NCBI GenBank assembly: GCA_027924645.1
Contig: BSBN01000187.1
Coordinates: 10,620,001-10,684,000, forward strand
Length of the DNA stretch: 64,000 nt
Origin: Cunninghamia lanceolata
Taxonomy: Eukaryota > Streptophyta > Pinopsida > Cupressales > Cupressaceae
Direction of reading: 5' to 3'
The position numbers and the translations under genes are program-made. Shown here piece by piece: positions 23,534-35,586 of the stretch; position 1 is the stretch's first letter, and each line of letters starts with the position of its first letter. The notes below the pieces were generated by a model that searched no databases, had not been told where the DNA came from, and saw only the letters and a list, made by a program, of their open reading frames with translations.

Positions 23534-26500
23534 TCAACTATATACTTCTGTAGCCCAACTTTGCTTCATCCTGTCCAAAATTGAGATGTGACCACTCAAC
23601 AAGATTGCAAAAGCTTTCGCCTTCTTAAGATCTGTTGGATCATTGGTCCGAGCTGTGGCCTGAGCATCAGTTAGGGCCTCATACATGGCATCTAACTTAG
23701 GGATAATGATCCCTCTAAGTTCACTTAACATATTTATTCTATTTTTCTTCTCCTTCTCAAGCTTCTTTATCTCATCTATGATTGCAATAGTCTGACACTC
23801 TTGATTTACTATGGAAGAGGAGAGAGGATCAAAACTTTGAGATAAACTTAACAATTTATCCTCTTGCTCTTTTACTTTCTTCTCAATATCCTTGGTCACT
23901 TTAGGCCAGGATAAACAAAATTTATATATATCTCTGCCATCTTTAAGAGCATTTTCTAAGCTCTTTATTCCAATATCCATAACTCTCCTATCATTTATTA
24001 TTAGACCCTATACTTCGGAGGATCTTTTTCCCAAAAACTCCTTCCGGACCTTTTCTTATGCTGACTTTTCTAAGGAATCAAAATGTGAATGAATAGAATT
24101 TACTAGAGACTTTAGATTACAGGATGTGGAGGCTGAAGGATCCTTTTGGAAGGATGGCATGATCATCTCCAATACACCGGATGTAGTTTCTATGAGCTCA
24201 CAATCTTCCATGTGAGACTTCAGAAGTTTTTCTTTTGCCTTCGCTTGAGTAAAGGATGCTAGCTTCATGATTTGAACCGAGGAGAGGGAATCAAAATTAA
24301 ATGGACCTTGAAGCAGTTGTGGTTCATCAAATTCCATCATCTCTTTGGTCAAGAAATCTTTGACAGTTTCTGCAGTGTCTCTTGCCGGAGATAGAGTCTT
24401 CTTCCCTTCTGCAGTCTCAGAACTGTCTCATGGAGTCTTCTCTATTTGGTCTTTTTCTTTTTCCTTTACTTCTTCTTCTTTAGATCTGGGGTCTACAGGG
24501 GAAACTAGAGAAGAGATGTGTGCTTCTTCATGGACTTCCTCTTTTGGAGTAGAGGAATCTAAGTCCTTGGCTTTCTCTTCACTTGTCTCCTTTGCCTCTT
24601 CTGCCATTGTCTCAGTAGATTCTTCTTTGTCATCCACACCTAAGTCCTCTATAATAGGAATATTGAATCTTTTGTATGCATTCCAGAGGATGTCTTCTAT
24701 TTCTTTTGCCACTTTGTCAGTCTCTCCAAGCACAAGTTGATTCATTCTAGCTTTGCTTCAGAACTCATCCTTGCAATCTTTGAAGATCATATTCATTTAT
24801 TTCTGAGTGATTGAAGGATAGAGCTGAATAGCTATCTGTTTCTGGATTTCTAGGTCTTTTGCTTGGGCATTATTTTTCCTTATTTCAAGTTCCTTCTCTA
24901 AGCTTTTGGGAATCAGAGATATAATTTCAATGAATGCTTTGTTGTAGATATTTAGATACCTGACTGTGGCATCTTGCAATATCTTCTGATCAGTTTCATT
25001 ATATTTATCATAAAATTCAACCATTGGTTGTAAGTTCCCATCCACAGTAACTAATTTGATGATATCATCAATGTGGAGAGTAGGTTTTTCAATAAATTCC
25101 TCTGCCTTCTCTTCTTTGTCTTGACTAGTAGAGGGTTCACAGTTGGTTTCTTCTTCTTTTTCATTTTCTTGAATTCCTCATCTGTCTCTGTTTCTTCATC
25201 ATCCTTAAGGCTTGTGTAAGATCTTGTAGCCTTTGTCTTTGTTCTCTTTTCTCCTTTACTGGATGATTTTTCTTCCAGTTTTGATGCCTTTGAGCTCTTA
25301 ATAGTGGCAGGTGCAGAGCTCTTAGACAATCTAGTCTAGGAAGGGGCTTCTACCGGAGCACTTTCTTTTTCTGCTTCTTCCTTTTCTTTTTCTACCCTTT
25401 CTATCTTTTCTCTATTTGTATCAAGTGCCTCCTTTGAAATTCCATGTCTCTTGGCAACTTCTACTTCTCTCCTCACTTTTCTTTTATTTCTAGTTGTCTT
25501 AGCTCCATATGAATCTTCACACTCAACTCTTCAAAGGTTCCAAATCTTTCTGCCTTATGATCCTTGGGTTGACTCAACATGTGTTGAACATGTAGTTCTA
25601 CAATTTTCTCATCTACTTCATACCCCATTGGCATGATCCAGACTATCCTTGGCTCCACTGCCTCAATTAGGTACTGATTAGTTTCTACCATAAAGAAAAT
25701 TGTATCCTTATAATTTTCAACTAGAGATTGGGGGATTCTCTCTCTCGCTTGCATCATATTTTGAAAGTTCTTAAAGTAGCCCCAGAGTGCTGTGTTTTGT
25801 GCCTTGGCATCACCAAGTCCATGCAAATCCCTGATTTGTATGGCAATAGGTCTGTCATTTTGCCACATCTAGCCACTAGATCCAGGTAGCTCATTCATGT
25901 AATAGAAGAATAGACAAAGCATCAAGCCACTGTATTTGAAGGAATTCTTCTTGTCCTTCTTTATCTTCTGCAGATTCTCCAAAAGTTGATTCAGGAGAAG
26001 CTCACAAAGATCATAGTCAAAATTTTCTTTTAGCATCTGATAAGCTATGTAGATTGTAGTTCCGGGTACTAAGTTTTCCCTGCTGGAGTGATATATCTTG
26101 TAACCAATTATCATGGATGCAAACTTGATATCGAAATCAGTGATATCTTCAATTGTCATTGCCCTCTTGTCAGATTTTGATCCAGCTGCCTCACTCACTG
26201 TCTGATTCTTGACAAATTTGAGAGAAGGTATCCCACCGATTGAGTGCAATTCAGTAACTGTCCTAATGGCATCCTTAGTAATCTTGAAGGGCCTCATTAA
26301 CCACATAAAGTTTTCATGCATTCTACTCAGAACATACTGGACCCATTCATCTTCTGCAAAATAGGGAAATGGACACACTGACTGAAATGCTTATCCCATA
26401 TGGCCTTGTATTGTGGTTTGAGATCAAATGAGTCATCTATCAGTTCCTTGTAGATATCCATCATCTTGGATTCCCCAAATTCTTCAATATTCGCATGAAT

Positions 26501-26647
26501 GTAAATCCTAACATCTTCTACATGCAAAACACCATGCGGAATGCTAGAAAATGCACCTGAGGGATCTACTTCTAGAGATTTGTACGGATGCTTCCTAAAT
26601 TTAGGGTGCGGCCTATTAGTAATGTTCACAACATTCAGAGTAGGCAT
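23534..26647 (-). pseudogene. ORF2: conserved unknown protein of a pol-less element (~1040 codons)
   Basis: Starts at ATG 26647 (MPTLNVVN) and ends near 23534. Blocks in order: RPHPKFRKHPYKSLEVDPSG, GVLHVEDVRIYIHANIEEF; then IKFASMIIGYKIYHSSREN, YDLCELLLNQLLENL, ALWGYFKNFQ, AVEPRIVWIMPMGYEV, ERFGTFEELSVKIHME; then a Lys/Glu/Ser-rich spacer; then coiled-coil blocks ending in LKKAKAFAILLSGHISILD. At least two frameshifts (near 26340 and 25480) and several stops break it. The same blocks occur in 59275-62555. No RT (YxDD), integrase (DDE) or RNase H motif is present. Function unknown; I do not recognise the family. Confidence 0.75.
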
Positions 26648-27284
26648 CTTCCAAAAGATTTGCAGAGAGATATTCAAGAACGGAAAATACCTTTTATGCT
26701 CTTGGGGTTCACGAAATGAGCCAGATCAATTTCCTAGATGAATTGACTTCAACAGTTGATCTTTGAGAAATTTGAGATAATTTGTTGCAGAGCTCCTTTT
26801 CTCTTCTTCTCGAATGCAAATGTACAAATGATGGACACAAGAACCCTTTTATTTCTGTACACACCGTAGTTTTATTTACAATAATTGCATACCTTAAGTT
26901 ATTCTGGTTGCTCTATTGCCCTGAGAGATTTCTCTAGATCACTAAGATGCACTTAAAGTTATTCTCGGTGGATATTAGCAATCTATCTACTTTTCACAAT
27001 CATTCCATTTATCTGCAGATTAGGATACCTCAAATTTGAATCATACCGGATCTGACTGTGAAAATCATGTTCTTATTGGATGACTATTTAACAGGATCAA
27101 TCTTGGAAGAATAACTTTTCAAAACTTTTTTCTGATCTTCCAAATCTTTACCATGGCTTATTTAGATATTTCTCTGAGAACCCTTTTATTTGCAACCTTT
27201 CATGTGCCAATTTCAGGCACCTATTGACTGGCTGGGGGAAAATACTTTTCTTTTGTTACTCCCCCTGAGCCAGAGCTCATCTAT
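26648..27284. other. Spacer between ORF1 and ORF2
   Basis: No coding sequence is supported. It may hold the leader or an internal promoter for ORF2. The second element has a comparable but shorter spacer (62556-62980). Confidence 0.5.
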
Positions 27285-28460
27285 TTAGTTTCTGGAAGGA
27301 ATATCAGCACCAGATTCTGGTGTGGATCCGTCCTCAACATTTTCTATACTCCTCTTCACCCAAATCTTGTTCATCTCCCTTTGAATTTCATCCACATTCA
27401 CTTTCCCTTTTCCTTTGTCTTGGTTTTGATTATGAAGTACCGGACCCTTTTTGTCCTGATTCTTACTTCTGTAGAATTTGGCAATATGACTAGATCTATT
27501 ATAATTGTAGTAAACAACACTTCTTTGCATATTTGACTGATATCCTCTTGATCTACACTAATTAGCTGTATGTCCCATTCTATTGCATGTAAAGCATCTA
27601 CCATTGAATGAATTGTTCATTTACATATTTCTACACTCATGAGATTTGTGACCATACCTTTTGCAATTAAAACACTATCCGGAGAAGGATGAATTAGTCT
27701 GATTCATTCTTCTTCTACACTGATTTGCTTGATGACCAAAGTTATTGCAATTATGGCAGTATCCATTAAAGGATGGATATCTTTGAGCATTTGGTTGTCT
27801 TACCAGAGGTCTTCTAGGCCTATTCCTTAGATTTCCTGATCCAGAGTTCTTCTGACCTGATCCAGAGCTTTCACCTTTCTCATACCCCAAGCCTTGCTTG
27901 TCATCTACGCTCTTTTGGCTTTCAAGAAGAACTTCAAGCTGAGTAGAGCTTATCTTGAATTTCTCTTTGTATTCATTTGTTGTTTGGAGATCCCTTTTTA
28001 AAGTGATAATCTGATTCTTAAGTTGTTCTTCATTATCTCTAGCTTCTTCAAGATCAGATTCCAAATGCCTGATTATTCTATCCATTTTGTGGCAATCTTC
28101 TGACTTTTCTTTGAGAGATTGTTTTCAATTTTCTTTAGTCTTTCTTTTTTCTTCAATCTCTTGAGTGAATTTCATAACACTTGATTCCATTTCATGTCTT
28201 ACCATAATGTCCTCTTTTGATAGCTTCTCACATAATTTGTTCTTTTCATTCATATCTTCATCAGTAGCATTGGCTTCACTTTGACTTGCTAATTGTTGAA
28301 GTAGTTCCTTTCTCTTTTTCATAGAGGTACTCAATTTCTCTTTTAGTTCATTTATGAAATCATTAGCTTGTTTGAGTCTTTCCTTCAATTCATTGACTTC
28401 AGAGTGAGATTGCTCAAGATCATCTAGAGCAGACTAAAGTTGTTCCCTCATACCATACAT
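27285..28460 (-). pseudogene. ORF1: Gag-like coiled coil with tandem CCHC knuckles
   Basis: A single frame of about 392 codons runs from ATG 28460 (MYGMREQL) to TAA after PSRN, with about five stops and no frameshift. Residues 1-200 are predicted coiled coil; then come a basic linker and knuckles CHNCNNFGHQANQC, CFNCKRYGHKSHEC, CFTCNRMGHTAN*C and a last one in which all three Cys are Tyr. Ordinary Copia Gag begins with a UBN2 capsid domain; here it is absent, as the ORF begins about 55 bases after the PBS. This resembles the C-terminal half of a Copia Gag kept alone. RNA binding is a reasonable inference. Confidence 0.8.
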
Positions 28461-28512
28461 ATTGAGATTCCTAGATCTTCTTGAAGCTATTGGGCTCTGT
28501 TAGGATGAACTT

Positions 28513-28526
28513 GGCTCTGATACCAA
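28513..28526 (-). other. Primer binding site, tRNA-iMet type
   Basis: The minus strand reads TTGGTATCAGAGCC, one base after the 5' LTR end at 28528. Confidence 0.95.
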
Positions 28527-28527
28527 T

Positions 28528-29612
28528 TGTTGATAACTGAGAGGGGGGGTGAATCAATTATCTTAATTATCTTAACTTTCTGTTCCTTTTATAACTAGTG
28601 CAACATCAAAACAAATAAGCATCCATTATCATGAAGGCAGAAACAAAGACAATTCACATAACACAATGATTTTGACATGGAAAACCCTATTAAGGGAAAA
28701 ACCATGGGGTGACTAACTCAAGAAAGTATTCTCTGCTTTAAGAATAGAAATACAAAAATGGCACTTGCCAATTAGGGCTCACTGCCTGAGCACACTGCTC
28801 ACAAGAGGTTCACTACCTACAATAGTTTATAAATGTAAACTAGATACTTGAACTAATGAGAAGTATCCACATGTGCTTGGGTTCAGTTCCGGTTAAGCTT
28901 AATACACTGATCTACTGCACTTCATTCTTCCTCTACCTTAGTGCTGCTATTTTGTCACATACCAGACCTTAATTGCTGCTTCCACACTACTCTGCTTTTC
29001 TTTGCACTCCACAACACACCACACATACCTTCGCATCCAAATCCATCTTGTATATATATCTACACCAATGATTTCAACACCTTTCTAGTTGGCATCTGGA
29101 ATAGTCCATATTTTCCCAAACTCTGATCTATCGGCTGAATCCTTGCTTATCAAGTGATGTGTATCAAGGAGATGCTTAGAGAAGTCATCAATCATGTCGT
29201 ACAATCATGAATGATACCTCAAGAAGCTTGATCATCATCAATATCTTATCCAGATTAAGGTCTGATGCTCTATCGGTCAGTTCTTCCTCAGTTTGCTCTG
29301 CCAAATAGGAAACCAATACTTAGGTGCTCATATCTCTTCACTCTTTCTTCACCAGAGGCTCAATCCCTGGAATCTATTAGTCATGGTACTCCTCTTGACT
29401 TCCCCAAGTCTGCACTTTACTAAGATACTTCCTCTAAGAGATCTGGACCTGACTGTCAGACCTTGCTACATACTCTGTTCTTGCTTACCGGACTTCAACA
29501 CTCTTCAATCTGACTTCCGGTATAGACACACCATGTCCTGTGGATGGGTGAAATGAACTTTGTTGCCATCAATGACAACACTCATGAAGCTACACTGTGT
29601 CTCTTGCCAACA
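28528..29612 (-). repeat. 5' LTR of the Copia-like element
   Basis: This is the partner of 22166-23252. The exact ggtaa duplication follows at 29613-29617. Confidence 0.97.
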
Positions 29613-29617
29613 GGTAA

Positions 29618-30586
29618 AATATATTTAACACACATGGTTAGTCAAATCCATCGACCTTGCATGCCTTTTGCAATGGGTAAGTTATATACAGGGTCGGGCA
29701 AATTCACTAACCATGCATATAGTTTAATAAAACCTCATACATATGCAATGGCAGGCATTTCAAGTGACCATGCATATGGTTTAAAAAGACAAGGTAAATC
29801 TTATAGCATCGAAAACTTAGAGAAACAAAGACCAAAAATGAAAAACACAAACCAAATAAAAACAAAATGCGAAGAACTAAAATGAAAATCTTAAGAATAA
29901 CATGACATAGAGGAGTAAAACCAAACTTACCTATAGAAACACAAAGAAGAAAATGAAACTTTTCGTAAGGTGAAATCTTTGGAATCCACTTCAATTCTTC
30001 AATGCTCAGGTAAGGTAGACAAAATAAAAACAAAGTAAAACACAAATTGAAAAAAATTTAAAATAACTTAAAGATTCTCCAAATCTAGAAACTAAAAATG
30101 TAATAAATACACATGAGTCTCATAAATATGAAGACGAAGATGCATTATTGGCCAAAAATGCTGCCTTAGCATAAGAAATGAAGGAAGATGTAGGGGCAGT
30201 CAATATGATTGCCCTTACACTTTAAAAGGGCAACCAACATGTTTGGGCGGTCATTTTGACCTCCCTTACATCTAAAAGGGGAAAAACATAAGAAACATGC
30301 ATTGGCGGTCAAATTGACCGCCCATGCATGTAAACACAGAAAAATCTCTAACTCCGTAAAAAGGTCAAAATTGATATTTGACAAGCCTGTAATGCAATTA
30401 GATTTTCATGAACTTCAAGGAGCCAATCTAAAACATGTTACAAGACGTTCCTAAGTGTTACAGGACAACACATGATTTCAAGGAGACTAACCTTGAAAAA
30501 TGAACTTAGAATGTGTGGACTATGATATGAACAATTTCTGTAGGGGTCGTCCTATAAAATGAGCGCAATTGATTTTGAGGACAATA
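29618..30586 (-). repeat. 5' LTR of the large-LTR element, outer portion
   Basis: The LTR continues after the Copia-like insertion, homologous to about 17240-18205. It carries the cleanest palindromic module (30304-30322). It ends acaata with gagga duplicated at 30587-30591. Confidence 0.95.
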
Positions 30587-30591
30587 GAGGA

Positions 30592-31952
30592 AAAGGGGGG
30601 ATGTTGTGAATGTGGTTGATTTGGTTTAGATGCTCCCTTCTCATCAAACATTCAAGGACATATCAACCAAGTTGAATCTCTATTAAGCGAGAGCATTCAC
30701 CTAACAGGTTGGGCTATCACTTTGAATAATGTGGAAGCTCATATGTTATCAAACAATATCTCAATTTAATGCTCAAGTGCTCTTAAAACCCTAAATAAGC
30801 AAAATAACAAGTAAATTGATGAATTACGACAAATCCTTTTAGACTAAGGTGAAGGATAGAGATTGTTAACTCACTATTTTTTGAAGTTTGGAGTACGAAA
30901 TAGTCGAGGACACTAGTACTAGTGCCCCTGTCCAAGGTACTATTTTCTGCACAAAATCTGGATCTCCTTCTGACACTAATATTCACTATATCTTTCGTTT
31001 CTACTTTGAAAAAGGTGGACATTGGTGGGAGCACCCAAGTCCAATGCCAGACAATCTTCAAAGTGTTTGAAGCTCTTCAGATGTTGATTACCACTGTTCA
31101 GTCTATTTCTACAGCTACTATTTTGGAGGACACTGGTGGGAGTGCCCCTGTCTTGAAATGTTGAACTCCATCTTCTTTCTTTAAGATCTTGTATCCTTAC
31201 TATCTACAAGCTCCTTCTACAACTCCACTCTGTTGAATTCGGTACCTGTAACCTACAATCACAAAGGAGTGTGGGAGGGGGTTGTGGTGTTTAGAAGCTT
31301 TCCTCAATCAAGCCTCAGAGAGACATTAAAGTCTTCCGAACATCATTGTTAGATGAGAGTGCATATCCTAGCGGGATAGAGGTAAAAATCCAAATGATAA
31401 ATGATCAAAAAACACAATAGACATCACCTTGAAGTGTAAATCTCATGGAAGGAAGATGTTCTTCATGCCATGGGGAGATGGAGTCAAATCTCCAATCACA
31501 AACACAATAACAACAAAATACTACTCTATAACATAATGAATGCCTTGAATCACTTTCACATAAAGTCACAAGTTCACAATGCCCATCTCTAGTTTGCAAA
31601 TGAAAACCTAAACATGCTTATATATGCAACTACAAAGATTCCCGCTAATAATTTCATAATTCAAACTTGAGATGTTGGCATAGGACCCAAATAACAGTCA
31701 TAAAACAGACATTTAAATTTAGGGAAGACCCAAAATAGGGTAGGACTAGGGCGCTAGCGCCCAAGTCCACCCTCTCATTTTTGTTCAAGGATCATCAAAA
31801 TAGCACCCCCTAGGTCCTATTTGCCATAAGACTTTAGGTTATTCTCATCAGGATTCAAAATTAACATGCAAGATGCTCTAAATGCATTCTAAGGGCCCGA
31901 GAGCTAAACCTTAAGAGGAAAAGCCCCCAAGGGGACATTTTATGACTGAACA
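30592..31952 (-). repeat. 3' LTR of the older Tat-like element (main part)
   Basis: This is a direct repeat of 53626-55001. Its first 12 bases lie at 15328-15339, beyond the large-LTR insertion. A TATA box on the minus strand (gcatatataagc, about 31615-31626) fits transcription to the left. The purine-rich left edge (gaggaaaagggggg) is present in both copies, so it is part of the LTR. Confidence 0.85.
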
Positions 31953-31968
31953 TTTAGTCCCCACTTTA
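31953..31968 (-). promoter_or_regulatory. Polypurine tract of the Tat-like element
   Basis: The minus strand reads taaagtggggactaaa directly before the LTR start TGTTCAGTC. This sets the left LTR as the 3' LTR. Confidence 0.7.
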
Positions 31969-33845
31969 ATGTATGTATAAATGCAAGGCCAATACATGCA
32001 TTAAAGTAAGGTCAACAAACATAGAAAACATGCCAAGCACAGTGAAGACACACCAAACACATTGAAGACAATAACAGGCACACAAAACACAGAGAAGACA
32101 ATTACAGTCATGTAAAACATGGAGAAGACAACATTGAAGACAAACAAGACAAAATGAATACAATGAATGTAGTGATTATTTCTTTTTTCATTTTCTCATA
32201 TATGAAATGCAAATGCAAGTACAAGGAAATTAAACACACAACCCAAATGCAGGAGGAGCTCATTGCCACCAGTCTTGAAACTACATAAGGGGCAACAGAC
32301 ATGCCAAACAAATTTTAGAGTGTAGGAGGAGCTCATTGCCACCAGTCTTGAAACTACACTTGAGAACAAACACACCATACAAATTCCAAAGCATAGGAGG
32401 AGCTCATCGCCATCGGTCTTGAAACTATTCTTGGGAACAAACACTCCATATACACACACATAGAAGACATGGAGAAAACATAGAAAACAAGTGATGGAAG
32501 AAACCTATTACTAGGTTTGCAGCCATCTTAGGCACATTATAGGCACACACCGATGATTGGGCTTCACCATAACAATCGTTGAAGACATGCTTAAGGGTTA
32601 GGATAGTCTCAGATCCACCCCCCCTGCTCGGAGGACTTTTAGAAAATGACAGGATGTGCAATCTCCTTGAGAAATACACCATCGCTACCTCCACAGAGGC
32701 CTTAAATGATTGTAAGATAGAAAAGAAAGATGTGCACTCACTCAGAGATACAACATCCCACCTCCACAGAGGGCTTACAAACATGCTTTGTTAGTACCAA
32801 AATCATTAGACAACCTACCTTATATATGCCCTCACCTTAAGGTGGCTGATATCATGTACCAATATCAAGCATGTTAAGGTAGGAAGAAAACACACAAGGG
32901 AACACGAGCTCTCACAAAGCCCATGCCCCATGGAAGTGATATGTACTTTATGATCACCAAATGTTCCCATAAACACATAATTTCCTACAAGAAAAGGTGT
33001 TAGCATCCATATAATCATGATAAACAACAATGCACGTAATCATTCACATAGAGAGCCAAGGAAAGCAAGATCCAAGATAAACAAAGTGCACAAAGCAACA
33101 GTATTGTTACATTTTGTAAGTGCGATAAGACAACATCAAGAGTATCACATGAAGTGATTCTACTAGCCAAGCGTCAGATAATATATATTAACCCCATCAT
33201 CATGTATGGACTAGGTCCATTTTTTTATTTCTCGCCGAAGGGACACTAGGTCCATATCAATATTATTTGTTTTTCGTCATCCACCAGCTAGATAGAACCT
33301 CTAGAGGAAGGTAAACAATAAATCAAGAGAGGAGAAACAAGTGCCTTAGGGACAGTCACGTATGAAGGTGCCCCCGAGTCACCAACCGCAACGCTATATT
33401 TATAAGACACAACACACAACAATGAAAATAGAGGAGAAGCAATATAGAAGAATGATGATACAAATAGAGGAAGGGTCATAACAAAGGTGGTCTCCCTGTA
33501 TCCTTCACCTTACGAGAGTATCAAGGATCATCCTAGGAGACTTAAACAACACATAACACATCACGGGGGAAACACAACATGGAGATAAAGGGTTAGAAAT
33601 ACTTACCTGATTCATCCCAATGTTAAGAACATACATATCTAGGAAGAGGCCACCCTTGAGAGCAATTAAAATATTTTCTACAATGAGTGTGGCTTAAAGA
33701 TGGAGAAATATTTACCTGATTCAAAGGAATGGCTACTAGTGGACAATCCTTGTCTATTAGCCCAGGGTATCTTGCATGTTGTTTCGGTCTTGTTGATATT
33801 ACATTAACATTAAGTTTAGGATGTTGAGAGGCTTTGGTAGGTTTA
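31969..33845 (-). other. 3' internal region of the Tat-like element
   Basis: No pol domain is seen here. It holds degenerate acacagagaagacaa-type repeats (32010-32160), a three-copy tandem repeat (32251-32460), and two splice-donor-like sequences on the minus strand (caggtaagtattt near 33600-33612 and caggtaaatattt near 33710-33722). A minus-strand frame next to the plus-strand Tat insertion (about 33660-33845, KPTKASQHP...PLVAIPLNQ) is open but unrecognised. Confidence 0.5.
32251..32460. repeat. Tandem repeat, three units of 70-73 bp
   Basis: The units start at 32251, 32324 and 32394 with aggaggagctcat(t/c)gcca, followed by (c/t)ggtcttgaaacta. It lies in the untranslated 3' part of the Tat-like element. 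Confidence 0.9.
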
Positions 33846-34996
33846 TGTATACGCCTAAAAATGACACGATTCGGTCTAGATAAATATTCTTAATATTTAT
33901 TCCCTTCTAATTCCTCTATCAATAAATAAATAACCAAATTTATTTATTTGATTCATATTCTTCCAACAATTAAATAAAAACCTTTATTTAATTAAATTCT
34001 TCTAATTCCTAATTATTTAATTAAATCAAATTCATTCTTCCAAATTTGAATAAATCAAATCAAATTGATTTAAATCCTCTCAATCTCCAAAAATAAAATA
34101 CAATCAAATATTTTATTTATTCTTCCAAAATCATGCACAACAATTAAATAAATTTATTTATTTAATTTGCTTTCTTATCTTCTAAATTAAATAATTCCAA
34201 TTATTTAATTGCTTTCTTCCAATAATATCTTCTCTAAATTTAAATAAATCAAATATTTATTTAAATTGATTTTTCTTCTAAATTGAGTTATCTCTAAATA
34301 TAATTCAAGCTTTCTTGCACATGCAATTAAATATTCCTAATATTAATAAAGCAAAATATCTTCTTATTCTCATGAAAATCCCTTCTTCTTGTTTTAAATC
34401 ACTTAACTGATTATTATATTCGTTTAAATGCTTTAACTCATTCTTCTATTCTTGATAACTCCTCTCATGCAAAAGAAAGCAAGACACATGTTTTTTTCTT
34501 ATTCGTTGCACATTCCTCAACTGTTCTCAACCATTGATCTTCTCATTCTCTCTATACCGTTGATCTCTTCTTTCTCAAATCTATAAATTGAACCTCATTC
34601 TCCTGTTTGATTCATCCAAGCTTTAAGTATTGTTACTCTGCAGGAATTACAGTGCACTTTTGGCACCAATTCCTTCATTTCTTGTGATCACATTTGCTAC
34701 TACGCACTACTCACTACTACCATCATTGTGAAGCTCCTCTTCATTGTGGTATTATCACTGCCATTCCCAATTGACATTCTTGAAGCATAGCAAGGAAGTG
34801 CACTCTCTAAGGGCCCTATTTCATACATGCAAGAATGATTGTGATAGGCAATCAATGGAAGCTACGATCTAAGGAGGTTTGCTTTGTTGTTTGTTCATTG
34901 TTATTGAATTTCCTTAGTTCACTATTTAATTGAAGTTTTGGGTAACTTGATATTGATTATTATTGTTTATTCATTTGAACCAATTTTCCCTTAACA
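33846..34996 (+). repeat. 5' LTR of the Tat element
   Basis: It starts TGTATACGCC and ends ccttaaca. The first half is extremely A+T-rich, with repeated aattaaataa runs. It is a direct repeat of 49389-50516, slightly longer because of small indels. Confidence 0.95.
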
Positions 34997-35000
34997 TTTT

Positions 35001-35019
35001 TGGTGCTCACCGTGGGGCC
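35001..35019 (+). other. Primer binding site of the Tat element
   Basis: TGGTGCTCACCGTGGGGCC lies four bases after the LTR end. It resembles the TGGCGCCCACCGTGGGGCC type of plant Ty3/gypsy elements, with two C-to-T changes. Confidence 0.85.
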
Positions 35020-35079
35020 CAGCCCCAAATTTAACCCAAAAACTAAGTTTTTGTGTTTTAGAAAGCTGTACACAGAAGG

Positions 35080-35320
35080 AAACAATGCATCTATCACTTC
35101 CTAACACGCATCTATCAACTATTACAATGCTTTCATTATTGCAGCACATATATACTCTGTCATAGCACTTTTACCATCTGAAATGGCACATCCACTACTT
35201 CGGTGCATATACACTATATTTCGGCACTTTTGTCCTCTGTTATAGCGCATATGTATTACATCGCTTCTATTGACTGCTTCTACGCATTCAGTCTCTAAAG
35301 TGGCACATCTATTGTAGGCA
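35080..35320 (+). repeat. Degenerate GCGCAT-type short repeats in the leader
   Basis: Short units around g(c/t)(g/a)catNtat recur every 20-30 bases. A second block lies at 36450-36640 (gcggtgcatcc, gcagcgcattt, gcggcgcattt, agcgcatctat). A block of the same motif in the opposite direction lies at 48560-48830. Confidence 0.65.
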
Positions 35321-35586
35321 GTGATTTTAGGGTTTTCTAGGAGATTTTTGCTAACTTTGACATCTTTGTAGGAACTCTCTTGATCTATTTTGTAGGCTAG
35401 GTACTGGTTTAGATTCATATAGTTGCACTTGTTAGCTCACACTTCAATTTCTAAATGGGAAAGTAAAATGGATGCTCATGCAAAATCTCACCTAGTTTAA
35501 ACTAGGAAAGTGGTAATTGAATCATTGCTATCTTTCATATCATTGAATCATTGATATTGCTATCTTTTCAAAGTTATTGCTATCTA

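Larger units (their letters stand above)
22166..29612 (-). mobile_element. Copia-like non-autonomous element with ORF1 + ORF2
   Basis: The element is complete. LTRs are 1087 bp (22166-23252) and 1085 bp (28528-29612) with TGTTG...CAACA ends and an exact target duplication ggtaa. PBS (tRNA-iMet) and polypurine tract are in their places. Between them are only a gag-like ORF1 (27285-28460) and a long unknown ORF2 (23534-26647). No protease, integrase, RT or RNase H is seen. LTR copies differ at 5 of about 112 aligned bases, so this is the youngest complete insertion here. It splits the 5' LTR of the large-LTR element. Confidence 0.95.
15340..30586 (-). mobile_element. Non-autonomous large-LTR Ty3/gypsy element
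   Basis: LTRs of 2866 bp (15340-18205) and 2867 bp (20268-22165 plus 29618-30586) start TGTTGGGTG; the outer end reads gacaaca in one and gacaata in the other. The 5-base target duplication gagga is exact (15335-15339 and 30587-30591). The internal region is only about 2.06 kb and holds a PBS and one gag-like ORF on the minus strand. There is no protease, RT, RNase H or integrase. The 5' LTR is split by a Copia-like element with its own exact duplication. It sits in the purine-rich end of the host LTR. Such gag-only elements with huge LTRs must rely on another element's enzymes. Confidence 0.92.

Noticed and set aside
30587..30601. Purine run gaggaaaagggggg read as a plus-strand polypurine tract for an LTR starting at 30602
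   Set aside because: The same run and a few bases before it occur at 53630-53646, so it belongs to the LTR. ORFs, TATA box and the tract at 31953 all place this element on the minus strand.
32108..32459. Cys/Ser-rich minus-strand ORFs
   Set aside because: They are by-products of the 70-73 bp tandem repeat at 32251-32460.
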